NCBI GenBank assembly: GCA_966211815.1
Contig: CBIHOD010000051.1
Location: 1 to 25,988, forward strand
Length of the DNA: 25,988 nucleotides
Direction of reading: 5' to 3'
DNA from: JANPCX01 sp966211815
GTDB taxonomy: Bacteria > Pseudomonadota > Gammaproteobacteria > Burkholderiales > Burkholderiaceae_C
A model generated the notes under the pieces. The model was not told where the DNA came from and searched no databases. It saw only the letters and a list, made by a program, of their open reading frames with translations. Each line of letters opens with the position of its first letter. Within the stretch, counting starts at the first letter, position 1. Of this stretch, positions 1 through 8,400 are shown piece after piece. The position numbers and the translations under genes are program-made.

Positions 1-1255
1 GCAGCTCGCGCTCGTAGCGGCGCACGTCGTCGACCTGCGAGCGCAGGATGCCGCAGAGCTTCTCGATGGTCTTGACGGTGAAGCGGATGGTCATCAGCTC
101 GCTGCTGATCGCCTGCTGCGCCTTGTCGTAGGCGGGCGACTTGTAGCCCTCTTTCTCGAAGGCCTTGCGCATCTTCTCGAAATTGACGCGCAGCGAGTCG
201 AACTTGGCCAGGGCCGAGGTCTTCAACTCTTCGAGCTTCTTGGTCAGCGCCTTGCTTCCGCCGTTGCCGTCGTCGTCGTCGTCGTCGTCGAAGAAGTCGA
301 CGTCCTCCTCGGCGACGTAGTCGTCGGCCTCGCCCTCGGAGACGAAACCGTCGACCGCCTCGGAGATGGCCATCTCGCCCGCGGCGATCTTGTCGGCGTA
401 GACCAGGATCTCGGCGATCGTGGTCGGCGAGGCGCTGATGGCCAGCATCATGGCCTGCAGACCGCCTTCGATGCGCTTGGCGATCTCGATCTCGCCTTCG
501 CGGGTGAGCAGCTCGACCGTGCCCATCTCGCGCATGTACATGCGCACCGGGTCGGTGGTGCGGCCGAATTCCGAGTCGACGGTGGACAGCGCGGCCTCGG
601 CCGCTTCTTCCGCTTCTTCTTCAGTCGCGGTGGTGGCGCCGCCGCCGGCGATCAGCAGCGTGGCGGCGTCGGGCGCCTGTTCGTACACCGCGATGCCCAT
701 GTCGTTGAGCATCGACACGATGGCTTCGAGGATTTCGGCGTCGACCAGCTTCTCGGGCAAGTGGTCGTTGATTTCCTGGTGCGTCAGGAAACCGCGCGTC
801 TTGCCCATCTTGATGAGCGTCTTGAGCTCCTGGCGGCGCTTGGCGGCTTCTTCCTCGGTGAGCGCGGTCTCTTCGAGGCCGAACTCGCGCATCAGCGCGC
901 GTTCCTTGGCGCGCGACACCTTCATGCGCAGGGGCTTGACCTTGACTTCCTTGGTGGCGTCGACCGCCTCGGCGTCGGGCTCGCCTTCCAGGTCGGCTTC
1001 GATGTCGGAGAAGTCCTCCTCGATCACCGCTTCCTTCTTGGACTTGTCGGCCCCCTTGACCGCCTTGCCCCGCTTACCTTTGGCGGCCGTCTCTGCGGCC
1101 GCGCCGGACTTGGCGGCGGCCTTGGCGCCGACGGCGTCTTTCACCGCGGCCTTGACCGAAGCGGTCTTCTTCTCCTTCTCCGTGGCGGGTGAAGCGGCAG
1201 CGGCTTTCGGGCTCGCCTTGGTCGCGGGGGCGGGAGCGGTCTTCTTCGCGGGCAT
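1..1255 (-). CDS. rpoD: RNA polymerase sigma factor RpoD (sigma-70), N-terminal part, cut by window edge
   Basis: Housekeeping sigma factor that directs RNA polymerase to most promoters. About 418 residues are present, starting at an ATG with GAGGAT just upstream. Residues 1-80 are rich in Lys and Ala. A region 1.1-like helical segment follows at about 140-205. Region 1.2 is recognisable at about 235-263 (DPVRMYMREMG, then ELLTREGEIEIAKRIE). After that comes the long acidic non-conserved domain, which holds seven consecutive Asp (323-329). The window ends before the core-binding and -10-recognition regions (2 to 4), so completeness cannot be judged. It lies downstream of dnaG in the same orientation, as in the macromolecular synthesis operon, but is separated from it by 431 bp with its own promoter. 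Identity is secure from region 1.2 and the context. Confidence 0.97.
   Translation of the reverse strand, partial: MPAKKTAPAPATKASPKAAAASPATEKEKKTASVKAAVKDAVGAKAAAKSGAAAETAAKGKRGKAVKGADKSKKEAVIEEDFSDIEADLEGEPDAEAVDATKEVKVKPLRMKVSRAKERALMREFGLEETALTEEEAAKRRQELKTLIKMGKTRGFLTHQEINDHLPEKLVDAEILEAIVSMLNDMGIAVYEQAPDAATLLIAGGGATTATEEEAEEAAEAALSTVDSEFGRTTDPVRMYMREMGTVELLTREGEIEIAKRIEGGLQAMMLAISASPTTIAEILVYADKIAAGEMAISEAVDGFVSEGEADDYVAEEDVDFFDDDDDDDGNGGSKALTKKLEELKTSALAKFDSLRVNFEKMRKAFEKEGYKSPAYDKAQQAISSELMTIRFTVKTIEKLCGILRSQVDDVRRYEREL
269..289 (-). repeat. (GTC)7 trinucleotide repeat encoding seven Asp in RpoD
   Basis: Seven perfect tandem GTC units on the plus strand read as seven GAC (Asp) codons in rpoD. 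They sit in the acidic non-conserved domain, where other RpoD proteins also have Asp/Glu runs. Pure triplet repeats can change copy number by slippage without breaking the frame. Confidence 0.9.
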
Positions 1256-1566
1256 GCAGATCCTCAGGGGTGTGTTTGGGCTCACTCGGGGTGCGGAGCC
1301 CGGTCGTTCATCGATGTCGGCCAGCACCAGGTGCGGCTCCTTCAACCGGATTTCAATTTCCGGGCAAGGGAATGCCGTTACAAAATGCCGATGGCCCGCC
1401 GATGCAAGAAGCTCGGCAGGCGTTGCCTGGTCGGCGCGCAAGGTCGCGTGAACGGTTTCGGTTGCAGCCCTTGCGGGGAGGTTGGCCTTGCGTGGGGACC
1501 CTGGTTCAAAGGGTGGCCGGGACCGGAGGTGCTGCTGTCACTCTTGGCGCGCGTATCAAACCGGTG
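1256..1566 (-). other. rpoD untranslated leader / intergenic stretch
   Basis: The gap between the rpoD promoter and the rpoD start would make a leader of about 305 nt. Reading frames on both strands here show no family resemblance and no good ribosome binding site. I see no tRNA and no recognisable riboswitch. The plus strand carries a CAAAATGC octamer at 1381-1388, the same string found in -10-like positions elsewhere in the window, but no plus-strand gene follows it. Confidence 0.5.
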
Positions 1567-1596
1567 ATTATCGCTCAAATCCGCCTAGGCGGTCAA
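1567..1596 (-). promoter_or_regulatory. rpoD sigma-70 promoter with palindromic spacer
   Basis: On the minus strand there is TTGACC (1591-1596), an 18-bp spacer, then GATAAT (1567-1572), each 5 of 6 matches to consensus. The spacer overlaps a perfect 12-bp palindrome, CCGCCTAGGCGG (1581-1592), which runs into the -35 hexamer. This is the best promoter match I noticed in the window and is well placed to give rpoD expression independent of dnaG. The promoter call is by inspection only. Confidence 0.7.
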
Positions 1597-1686
1597 AAAC
1601 GCCGCCAGAGGCCCCGGTTGGTGACGGTGCGTGGGGAAAACCCCGGCAAAGGCGCGCGGCGGCGAATACTGGCGATTCGGGCGCCC

Positions 1687-3600
1687 TCAGCTGCCGGGAC
1701 CCGACGGCTCGAAGCGCATCCGGCGGCGTTCTTCGAGTTGGGCGCCCAGTTCCCTCCAGCGCTGGCGGGCGGCTGGGTCGGTGGCCGCGCTGGCCATCAA
1801 CGCGGTTTGCTCTTCGGCCAGGCGCTTGATCCACATCCCATTGAGCGCGAGCTTCAAATCGGCCAGCGTCATCTGGTCTTCATGGGCCGAGGGGGGCACC
1901 AGGGGGTTCTCGGCGTCTTGCAGGCCGGCATCCGTCAGCGACTGGTCGAGGACCGCCCAGGACAGCCCCCCGTGATCCGCCACCTGGCGTTCCAGCCAGG
2001 CGAACAGGGGGCCGTGGGGATCAGGCTGGCTGTGCAGCAGTTCGTGGTCGTCGGCGGTGAGCTGGTCCCACCATTCGCTGTGCAGCAGCAGCATGCGCAA
2101 GGCGTGGTCCGCCGGGCCGGGAGGCGCGCGGCGGGTGCCCGAGGCGCGCCGGTGAGGTCGGCCGGCCGGCGGGCGGAAGGGCTCGTAAGGGGCGGGACCG
2201 TTTTCCTCGTGGGGGTCGGGCGGTGGGGATTCGCGTTTGACGGCGCGCCCGGGCGCGGCGGCTCCCGCGGCGCCCTGTTGCCAAAGCTGGTTCAGGTCGT
2301 CCACCGCCAGGCCGCCGTGCTGCGCCAGGTCGGGCAGGATCTGCCGCTTCAGCGCGCCTTCGGGCAGGGCCTGCCAGAGCGGCTTGGCGTGCGTCAGGAA
2401 GCGCGCGCGGCCTTCGGCGCTGGACAGGTCGCACCCTTCCTTGGCGGCTTCGACCAGCTGCCGCGACAGCGGGACGGCGCCCTGCACCATGGCGTCGAAC
2501 GCCGCCGACCCGTGCTCGCGCACGTAGGAATCCGGGTCGTGCTCGGCGGGCAGGAACAGGAATTTGATGGACCGGGTATCCCCGGCGTGGGGCAGGGCCG
2601 CCTCGAGGGCGCGGCCCGCGGCGCGGCGCCCGGCCGCGTCCCCGTCGAAGCTGAACACGACCGATTCGGTGAAGCGGAAGAGTTTGTGCACATGCTCGGC
2701 GGTGCAGGCGGTGCCCAGCGTGGCGACGGCGTTCTCGAAGCCCGACTGGGCCAGCGCGACGACGTCCATGTAGCCCTCCACCACCAGGGCATAGCCGCGC
2801 TGGCGCATGGCGGTCCGCGCTTCGAACAAGCCGTACAGTTCGCGGCCCTTGCTGAACACCGGCGTCTCCGGCGAGTTGATGTATTTGGGCTTGCTGTCGT
2901 CGAGCACCCGGCCGCCGAAGCCGATCACTTCGCCGGAGACGGCGCGGATCGGGAACATGACGCGGTCGCGGAACCAGTCGTAGCGGCCGCTGCCGTCCTT
3001 GGCGGTGCCCGCGCTTTCGGCCTCGTCGTCGCCGCCACGCTGGCGCACCAGGCCCGCCTCTTCGAGCACGGGGTCGTCGTAGCGAGGGAAAACGCCCGCC
3101 AAGGTGCGCCAGCCCGGCGGCGCGTAACCGAGGCCGAAGCGGGCGGCCACGGCGCCGCTGAGCCCCCGGCGCTTGAGGTAGTCGATGGCCTTGGCCTGCC
3201 CTTTGAGCTGCTTGCGGTAGAAGTCGGACGCCTGCGCCAGGACCTCCCCCAGTGTTTTGCGGCGGTCGCGCAGGGTGTCGCGGCGCCGCTTTTCTTCGGG
3301 GCTGACCTGCTCTTCCGGCACCTGCAGCCCCACGCCCTGGGCGAGTTCCCGGACGGCCTCGACGAAACTCAGCCCGAGGTGCTCGGTGAGGAAGCGGATC
3401 GCGTCGCCGTTGGCCCCGCAGCCGAAGCAGTGGTAGAACTGTTTGGACGGGCTGACCGAGAAGCTCGGCGATTTCTCGCCGTGGAAAGGGCACAGGCCCA
3501 TCAGGTTGGCGCCGCCGCGCTTGAGCTGCACATGCCGGCCGACCACGTCGACGATGTCCACGCGCGTGAGCAACTCCTGCAGGAAACCAGCCGGGATCAC
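1687..3600 (-). CDS. dnaG: DNA primase DnaG
   Basis: Synthesises RNA primers at the replication fork together with the DnaB helicase. The GTG start at 3600 is chosen because AGGGGGG lies about 8 nt upstream and the protein then begins as primases do (IPAGFLQELLTRVDIVDVVG). The reading frame extends upstream without homology. The 637 residues have the usual order. A CHC2 zinc finger has ligands C37, H40, C58 and C61 (CPFHGEK, YHCFGCG). A TOPRIM core carries EGYMD and DGDAAG. A Pro/Ala-rich linker follows, then the C-terminal helicase-binding region. Length is normal. It starts 73 bp after the cyclic-di-GMP enzyme gene ends, with no promoter visible in the gap, so the two are probably co-transcribed. 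rpsU, its usual upstream partner, is absent from the window. Confidence 0.97.
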   Translation of the reverse strand: MIPAGFLQELLTRVDIVDVVGRHVQLKRGGANLMGLCPFHGEKSPSFSVSPSKQFYHCFGCGANGDAIRFLTEHLGLSFVEAVRELAQGVGLQVPEEQVSPEEKRRRDTLRDRRKTLGEVLAQASDFYRKQLKGQAKAIDYLKRRGLSGAVAARFGLGYAPPGWRTLAGVFPRYDDPVLEEAGLVRQRGGDDEAESAGTAKDGSGRYDWFRDRVMFPIRAVSGEVIGFGGRVLDDSKPKYINSPETPVFSKGRELYGLFEARTAMRQRGYALVVEGYMDVVALAQSGFENAVATLGTACTAEHVHKLFRFTESVVFSFDGDAAGRRAAGRALEAALPHAGDTRSIKFLFLPAEHDPDSYVREHGSAAFDAMVQGAVPLSRQLVEAAKEGCDLSSAEGRARFLTHAKPLWQALPEGALKRQILPDLAQHGGLAVDDLNQLWQQGAAGAAAPGRAVKRESPPPDPHEENGPAPYEPFRPPAGRPHRRASGTRRAPPGPADHALRMLLLHSEWWDQLTADDHELLHSQPDPHGPLFAWLERQVADHGGLSWAVLDQSLTDAGLQDAENPLVPPSAHEDQMTLADLKLALNGMWIKRLAEEQTALMASAATDPAARQRWRELGAQLEERRRMRFEPSGPGS

Positions 3601-3673
3601 GCTGCGGCCCCCCTGCCGCGCCGGGCCGGGACGGGCCGGGGCCGCCACCGAGGCGTGTTCCGCTCCGCCCGCA

Positions 3674-6600
3674 TCACAGCGTCTCGACGGCCAGGTCTTT
3701 CGACGCTTCCAGCGGCGCGCCCTTGTAGCCGTGGACCCACTGCGCCACGTCACGCGCCGGCATGGCCGGGGCGATGCCGTTGCCCTGGCCGGTCTCGCAG
3801 CCCAGGCCCAGCAGGTGGCGGGCCTGTTCGGCGGTCTCGACGCCTTCGGCGATCAGCGCGCAGCCGAACGTGTGGGACAGGCCGATGATGCCTTCGACGA
3901 TGGCCAGGTCCTGCTTGTCGATGAGCATGTTGTGCACGAACGAGCGGTCGATCTTGAGCATGTCGAAAGGCAGGCGCTTGAGGTAGGTGAGGGTGGAGTA
4001 GCCGGTGCCGAAGTCGTCCAGCGCGAATCGCACGCCCATGCCTTGGCACTGCTGCATCAGCTGGCCGGTGTGGTCGATGTCGGCCAGCGCGGCGGTTTCG
4101 AGCACCTCCAGGATCAGGCGTTGCGACACCGGCGTCTGGTGGCGGTCGAGCAAGGCGGTGAGGCGCTCGGCGAAAAGCGGTTCCTGCAGGTGGCGGGCCG
4201 ACACGTTGATGCTCAGCGTCAGGTCCAGGCCCGCGCGCTGCCACTTGGCCAATTGCTCGATGCCCTGCTGCATTACCCAGTCGCCCACCTTGGCGCTCAA
4301 GGCGGAGTGCTCGATCAGCGGCAGGAACTGGGCCGGCGGGATCACGCCGTGGACCGGGTGCTTCCAGCGCAGCAGCGCCTCGAAGCCCAGCACGCGCCGC
4401 GTGCGCAGGTTGACCTTGGGCTGGAAATAAAGCACGAATTGCCCGGCGTCCAGCGCCTCCTGCACCCGCGAGATGGCCTCGAACTGGGCTTCGGTGCGCC
4501 GGTCGTGCTCGGCGTCGAAGAACAGGTAGCCGTTGCGGCCGGACTGCTTGGCGCCGTACATCGCGTGGTCGGCGTGGCGCAGCAGGGTGTCGGCGTCGGC
4601 GCGGTCCAGCGGGTAGACGGTGGCGCCGATGCTGGAGGTGACCACGACCTGCGGTATGCCCAACCCCAGGGTGTAGGGCTGGGACAGGTTGCGCAGGATG
4701 CGTTCCACGGCCTGGCGGCCTTCCTCCACGGTGGCGGTGCGCAACAGGATCACGAATTCGTCGCCCCCCAGCCGGGCGACGGCGTCGCTGCCGCTGGCCC
4801 AGTTGCGGATGGAGCGGCGCAGCCGGTCCGCCAGTTCCACCAGCAGCCTGTCGCCGGCCTCATGGCCGTATTGGTCGTTGACGGGTTTGAAATGGTCGAG
4901 GTCGAGGTAGCAGATGGTCAGCAGGAAACCTTCGCGCTCGCTGGTGAGCATGGCCTCGCTCATCATCTGCGCGAACCGCGTGCGGTTGGGCAGGCCGGTG
5001 AGTTCGTCGTAATGGGCCTGGCGCTCCAGCTGCGCCATTTGGCGGTGGGCCACGGTGATGTCCGAGATGGCCAGGGCGTGGAAGCGCGTCGCCCCCTGCG
5101 GGCTCTTGACCGCGGAGACCGTCACCTGCAGCGTGCGCGGTTCGCCGTTGCGGTGGCGGGTGTGCACTTCGCCGCGCCAGCTGCCGCGCTCGCGCACGCT
5201 GTCCATCATCTGCTGGCGCTGGCTCTCTTCCATCGTGTTGGGCGCGCCCGGCCGCAGCAGCGTGGGCACGGTGCCGACCACTTCCTGCCGGGCGTAGCCC
5301 GTCATCTGGCTGAACATCGGGTTGGCGTCGAGCGCGCGGAACTGGCTGTCGGTGACGAGCAGGCCCTCGTCCAGGTGCTGGAAAAGCTTGGCAGACAGCT
5401 GCTTCTGGTCTTCCGCGGCGCGCTGTTCGGAGATGTCGCGCGCCGTGGCGATCACCCGCTGCGGCGAGCCGTCGGCGGCGTGCGCGGCGACGATGGCGTT
5501 GACCTGGAACCAGTGCCACTGCTCGTCGCTGGACTGCAGCCGGAATTCGACCGGCCCGGTCTTGACGCAGCCGGTCTGCATCGTGGCGAGCACCTTCAGC
5601 AGCGTCGCCTGGTCTTCCGGGTGGACCCTGGACCACAGCAGGGCCGGCGTGGTGGTCCAGGCATGCGCGCGGTGGCCCAGCAGCGACATCAAGCGGGGCG
5701 ACAGCGTGATCTCGTCCCCCCTGGAATCCCATTCGGCCACGCCGATGTTGGAGCTGTCCAGCGCGAGCTGCCAGCGCCGGTCGTTGGCCGACAGCTCGCC
5801 CAGCAGCGCCGTGATGAGCATCGGCGTCGCACCCAGCGTGCAGACATAAGCCCACAGCAAGGCCAGGCTTTGCGAGGGCTGGCCTTCGAAGAAGGGGCCG
5901 TATCCGTGCGCCGTGGCCGCCGCGGCGCCCGCCGAGATGACCAGGACCGCCATCGAGGACACGCACAGCCCACGGCTCGCCGCCAGCCAGCACAGCAGCA
6001 AGTGGGGCAGGAAAAGCAGGGGGGTCATGGCGTTGCCGCCGCGCAGCCATCCTGAAAAAGGCAACAGGCTCAGCGAAATGACGGTCGTGGCGCCCAGAGC
6101 CGTCCAGGCCGCGCGCCTCACCTGGACAGGCTGCTGCCAATCGCCGCGGTTGACCGTCAGCATGGGGACGGCCACCAGCAAGACGCCGGCTGCATCGCCC
6201 AACCACCAGTAAAGCCAGCTCAATGGCCAGCCCATGTTGTCCGACAGTCCCGCCAGCCAAAGCCAGATGACCCCGTTGGTCGCGGTCGCGAAAGGCAGCG
6301 CGCTGACGGCCCAGGCGAAGAAAAGCAACAAATCGCGGCGGCGGTCCAGCTCGCGGCGCAGGCCGAAATGCTGCAGCAGCGTGGCCGCGGCGGCCGGTGC
6401 CAGCGAGTTGCCCAGGGCGATCGCCAGCGCGGTGGGCCACGGGCTGCCCTGGCCCGAAGCCAGGACGAAAGCGCCTGCCAGAACGCCTGGCCAGAGCTTC
6501 ACGCCGAACCGGAACAAAGCGGCGAAGGCCAGGCCGGCGGAAGGCCAGACCAGACTGATGTGTTCGCCCACCTGCGGCACCGCCAGGCCCAATCGCCCGC

Positions 6601-6706
6601 CGATGATGTAAAGCCCCGCCAATGCGGCGAGCTGCGTCAACCAAACCAAGGACGGCAACGGCTGCTGCCAGGTGAGCAGGGCGTAGAAAGAGGTTGGCGC
6701 GCGCAC
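3674..6706 (-). CDS. MASE1-PAS-PAS-GGDEF-EAL cyclic-di-GMP enzyme
   Basis: Membrane sensor that makes and/or breaks cyclic-di-GMP. The first 300 residues or so are a MASE1 integral-membrane sensor with about eight hydrophobic segments (LYIIGGRLGLAVPQ, SLVWPSAGLAFAALF). Two PAS domains lie at about 330-465 and 470-590. GGDEF is intact at 647-651. The RxxD inhibitory site five residues before it is replaced by SGSD, so product inhibition may be lost. The EAL domain keeps EALLRW (776), NVSARHLQ, LEVLETA, DDFGTGYSTL, KIDRSFV, AEGVET and a final Gln, so phosphodiesterase activity is plausible. The start is uncertain. GTG 6706 is used here and TTG 6727 is an alternative. The open frame back to 6790 enters a terminator hairpin and is unlikely to be used. 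No good ribosome binding site is visible for any choice. Confidence 0.93.
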   Translation of the reverse strand: MRAPTSFYALLTWQQPLPSLVWLTQLAALAGLYIIGGRLGLAVPQVGEHISLVWPSAGLAFAALFRFGVKLWPGVLAGAFVLASGQGSPWPTALAIALGNSLAPAAAATLLQHFGLRRELDRRRDLLLFFAWAVSALPFATATNGVIWLWLAGLSDNMGWPLSWLYWWLGDAAGVLLVAVPMLTVNRGDWQQPVQVRRAAWTALGATTVISLSLLPFSGWLRGGNAMTPLLFLPHLLLCWLAASRGLCVSSMAVLVISAGAAAATAHGYGPFFEGQPSQSLALLWAYVCTLGATPMLITALLGELSANDRRWQLALDSSNIGVAEWDSRGDEITLSPRLMSLLGHRAHAWTTTPALLWSRVHPEDQATLLKVLATMQTGCVKTGPVEFRLQSSDEQWHWFQVNAIVAAHAADGSPQRVIATARDISEQRAAEDQKQLSAKLFQHLDEGLLVTDSQFRALDANPMFSQMTGYARQEVVGTVPTLLRPGAPNTMEESQRQQMMDSVRERGSWRGEVHTRHRNGEPRTLQVTVSAVKSPQGATRFHALAISDITVAHRQMAQLERQAHYDELTGLPNRTRFAQMMSEAMLTSEREGFLLTICYLDLDHFKPVNDQYGHEAGDRLLVELADRLRRSIRNWASGSDAVARLGGDEFVILLRTATVEEGRQAVERILRNLSQPYTLGLGIPQVVVTSSIGATVYPLDRADADTLLRHADHAMYGAKQSGRNGYLFFDAEHDRRTEAQFEAISRVQEALDAGQFVLYFQPKVNLRTRRVLGFEALLRWKHPVHGVIPPAQFLPLIEHSALSAKVGDWVMQQGIEQLAKWQRAGLDLTLSINVSARHLQEPLFAERLTALLDRHQTPVSQRLILEVLETAALADIDHTGQLMQQCQGMGVRFALDDFGTGYSTLTYLKRLPFDMLKIDRSFVHNMLIDKQDLAIVEGIIGLSHTFGCALIAEGVETAEQARHLLGLGCETGQGNGIAPAMPARDVAQWVHGYKGAPLEASKDLAVETL

Positions 6707-6771
6707 GAAGGGGACCGGGGGAATCAACCCGCGAATATACGGCGCTGGCGCACCTGCTGCAGTGTGGAAAA

Positions 6772-6802
6772 CAGCGTGCCCCCGATTCACGGGGGCACGC
6801 TG
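6772..6802 (-). terminator. Rho-independent terminator of the H-NS gene
   Basis: A perfect 13-bp inverted repeat (CAGCGTGCCCCCG and its complement, 5-nt loop) lies 118 bp beyond the H-NS stop. On the minus strand the stem is followed by TTTTCC. It separates the H-NS gene from the cyclic-di-GMP gene and contains the GTG at 6790, which argues against that GTG as a start. Confidence 0.85.
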
Positions 6803-6919
6803 GAAATCTTCAAGGATTGTTCACGCTCGCCGAGGTGGCGCATGGCGCAGCGGGGTTGGACGGCCCCTCTTGCGGCGCGCCGCGGCGGTGTTTCCGCCAG
6901 GGACGGCCGGGCCCCCGTA

Positions 6920-7228
6920 TCAGACCGCGAAATCTTCCAATTTGCGGCCAGAGGCCAGCGCTGCCTTGAGCCACTTGGGCTGCAAGCCGCGGCCGCTCCA
7001 GCTTTCGCCGGTGGAGTTGTTGCGGTATTTCGCGGCGACTTTGCTGCCTTTGACGGAGGAGGCGGGTTTGCCGACGGTTTTGCCGGCGAGGTCCGCGGAG
7101 GTCAGGCCATACTCGCTCATCAATGATTTGACCTGGGCAATGGCTTCAGACTTGGCCTGTTTGCGGGTCGTTTCGATTTGCTTTTCGAGCGCGGCCTTTT
7201 GATCGAGCAGTTGTTGCAATGTAGACAT
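6920..7228 (-). CDS. H-NS family nucleoid-associated protein
   Basis: Small DNA-binding protein that coats AT-rich DNA, bends or bridges it, and silences transcription. The 102 residues begin at an ATG with AAGGA 7 nt upstream. Residues 1-45 are a charged helical oligomerisation region (LLDQKAALEKQIETTRKQAK). A short linker leads to the C-terminal H-NS DNA-binding motif, here GESWSGRGLQPKWLKAAL followed by GRKLEDFAV. Length and motif match the short H-NS proteins of Burkholderiales. Its own upstream AT-rich region and strong terminator make it a single-gene unit. Such genomes often carry several paralogues, so no specific symbol is given. Confidence 0.93.
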   Translation of the reverse strand: MSTLQQLLDQKAALEKQIETTRKQAKSEAIAQVKSLMSEYGLTSADLAGKTVGKPASSVKGSKVAAKYRNNSTGESWSGRGLQPKWLKAALASGRKLEDFAV

Positions 7229-7291
7229 GTCGATTCCTTATTACCGATTGTTTGGCGAGAAATGGAGAGACTGAGCGAATCTCACGAGAAG

Positions 7292-7320
7292 ATTCTAACC
7301 CCATTCTTCAAAACGATAAA
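7292..7320 (-). promoter_or_regulatory. Candidate H-NS gene promoter
   Basis: Minus-strand TAGAAT (7292-7297) is preceded at 17 bp by a weak TTTATC. The stretch 7229-7350 is clearly more AT-rich than the rest of the window, as expected for a gene whose product binds such DNA. The -35 match is poor, so this is tentative. Confidence 0.3.
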
Positions 7321-7352
7321 CCGGGATCGACATGTAATGGACGTGTGATTTA

Positions 7353-8396
7353 TTACTTGAAGCCCACGCGATCCAGTATTTTTTGAACTTTCACCTGATT
7401 CTGGCCCACCGCCGAGGAGGGAATGGTTTCCATTTTGAAGTCACCGAGCCGATCCAGGGCGGGATTGCCGACGCGCAGGCCTTTGACCACCGGCCACTCG
7501 TTATTGCCGTCGGCAAAGTAGCGCTGAGCCTGGTCGCTGGAGAGATATTCAAGGAATTTCACCGCCGCCTCGCGGTTCTTCGCATATTTGGCCACGGCTG
7601 CGCCGGAAATGTTCACATGGGTGCCCCAGCTCTGCTGGTTGGGGAAAACCACGCCCAGGCGCTCCACGACGGTCCTGTCCTCGGGTTTGTCGGAGCGCAT
7701 CAGGCGCGCCAGGTAGTAGGAGTTGGTGATGGCGATCTGGCATTCGCCGGTGGCGGCGGCTTTGATCTGGTCGGTGTCGCCGCCTTTGGGATCGCGGGCG
7801 AGGTTGGCGACCAGGCCCTGCAGCCACTTTTCGGTGGCCGCTTCGCCCATGTGTTCCATCAGCGAGCCGAACAGCGACAAGTTATAAGGATGCGAACCCG
7901 ACCGGGTGCAGATCTTTCCTTTGAACTTGGGATCGGCCAGCTTTTCGTAAGTGTCGACGTCGGCTTTTTTGATGGCTTGCTTATCAAAAACCACGATTCG
8001 GGCGCGGGTGGAGAAGCCATACCACTGCGAACCGGCGCCGGCATCGGCGCCACGCAAATGGCTGGGTATGCGCGAATTCAAGATGTCTGATTGAATCGGC
8101 TGGAAGCGGCCATCCGTCTCGGCGCGCCAAAGGCGCGCGGCGTCGACCAGCAAGATAACGTCGGCGGGGCTGGATGCGCCTTCGCTTTGAAGCCTGGCCA
8201 ATATGCCGGCATCGTCGGCATCGACACGGTTGATTTTGATGCCGGTGGCTTTGGTGAAATTGTCGTAAAGCGCTTCGTCCGTCTGATAGTGCCGGGCCGA
8301 ATAAATGTTCAATGTATTGGCTTGCTGGGCCCATCCAGCCATGGGAAGGCCAAGGCAAAAGCCCAGTGCGAGCAGCGATTTACGAATCGACGGCAT
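7353..8396 (-). CDS. Iron(III) ABC transporter substrate-binding protein (FutA/FbpA type)
   Basis: Periplasmic receptor that would bind ferric iron for an ABC importer. It has 347 residues. A signal peptide covers residues 1-23 (hydrophobic core LLALGFCLGLPMAG, cut likely after AGWA). The mature protein opens with LNIYSARHYQTDEALY, where H36 and Y37 fit metal ligands of FutA-type proteins, and the paired tyrosines Y227-Y228 (TNSYYLARL) fit the second ligand set. Other family marks are PADVILLVDAARLW and NISGAAVAKYAKN near the C-terminus. The ATG has GGAG 8 nt upstream. No permease or ATPase gene lies on either side, so it is an orphan here and its partners must be elsewhere. Metal choice is inferred from family and ligands, not shown. 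Confidence 0.88.
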   Translation of the reverse strand: MPSIRKSLLALGFCLGLPMAGWAQQANTLNIYSARHYQTDEALYDNFTKATGIKINRVDADDAGILARLQSEGASSPADVILLVDAARLWRAETDGRFQPIQSDILNSRIPSHLRGADAGAGSQWYGFSTRARIVVFDKQAIKKADVDTYEKLADPKFKGKICTRSGSHPYNLSLFGSLMEHMGEAATEKWLQGLVANLARDPKGGDTDQIKAAATGECQIAITNSYYLARLMRSDKPEDRTVVERLGVVFPNQQSWGTHVNISGAAVAKYAKNREAAVKFLEYLSSDQAQRYFADGNNEWPVVKGLRVGNPALDRLGDFKMETIPSSAVGQNQVKVQKILDRVGFK

Positions 8397-8400
8397 AAAA

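Noticed and set aside
1631..1642. GGGGAAAACCCC downstream of dnaG as a terminator
   Set aside because: It has only a 4-bp stem and no T tract on the dnaG strand.
1189..3888. A long plus-strand frame antisense to dnaG
   Set aside because: It has low-complexity Ala/Arg/Gly composition and no domains. dnaG on the other strand explains the sequence fully.
6707..6790. Extended N-terminus of the GGDEF-EAL protein from GTG 6790
   Set aside because: The start lies in the loop of a perfect terminator hairpin and the added residues do not look like MASE1.
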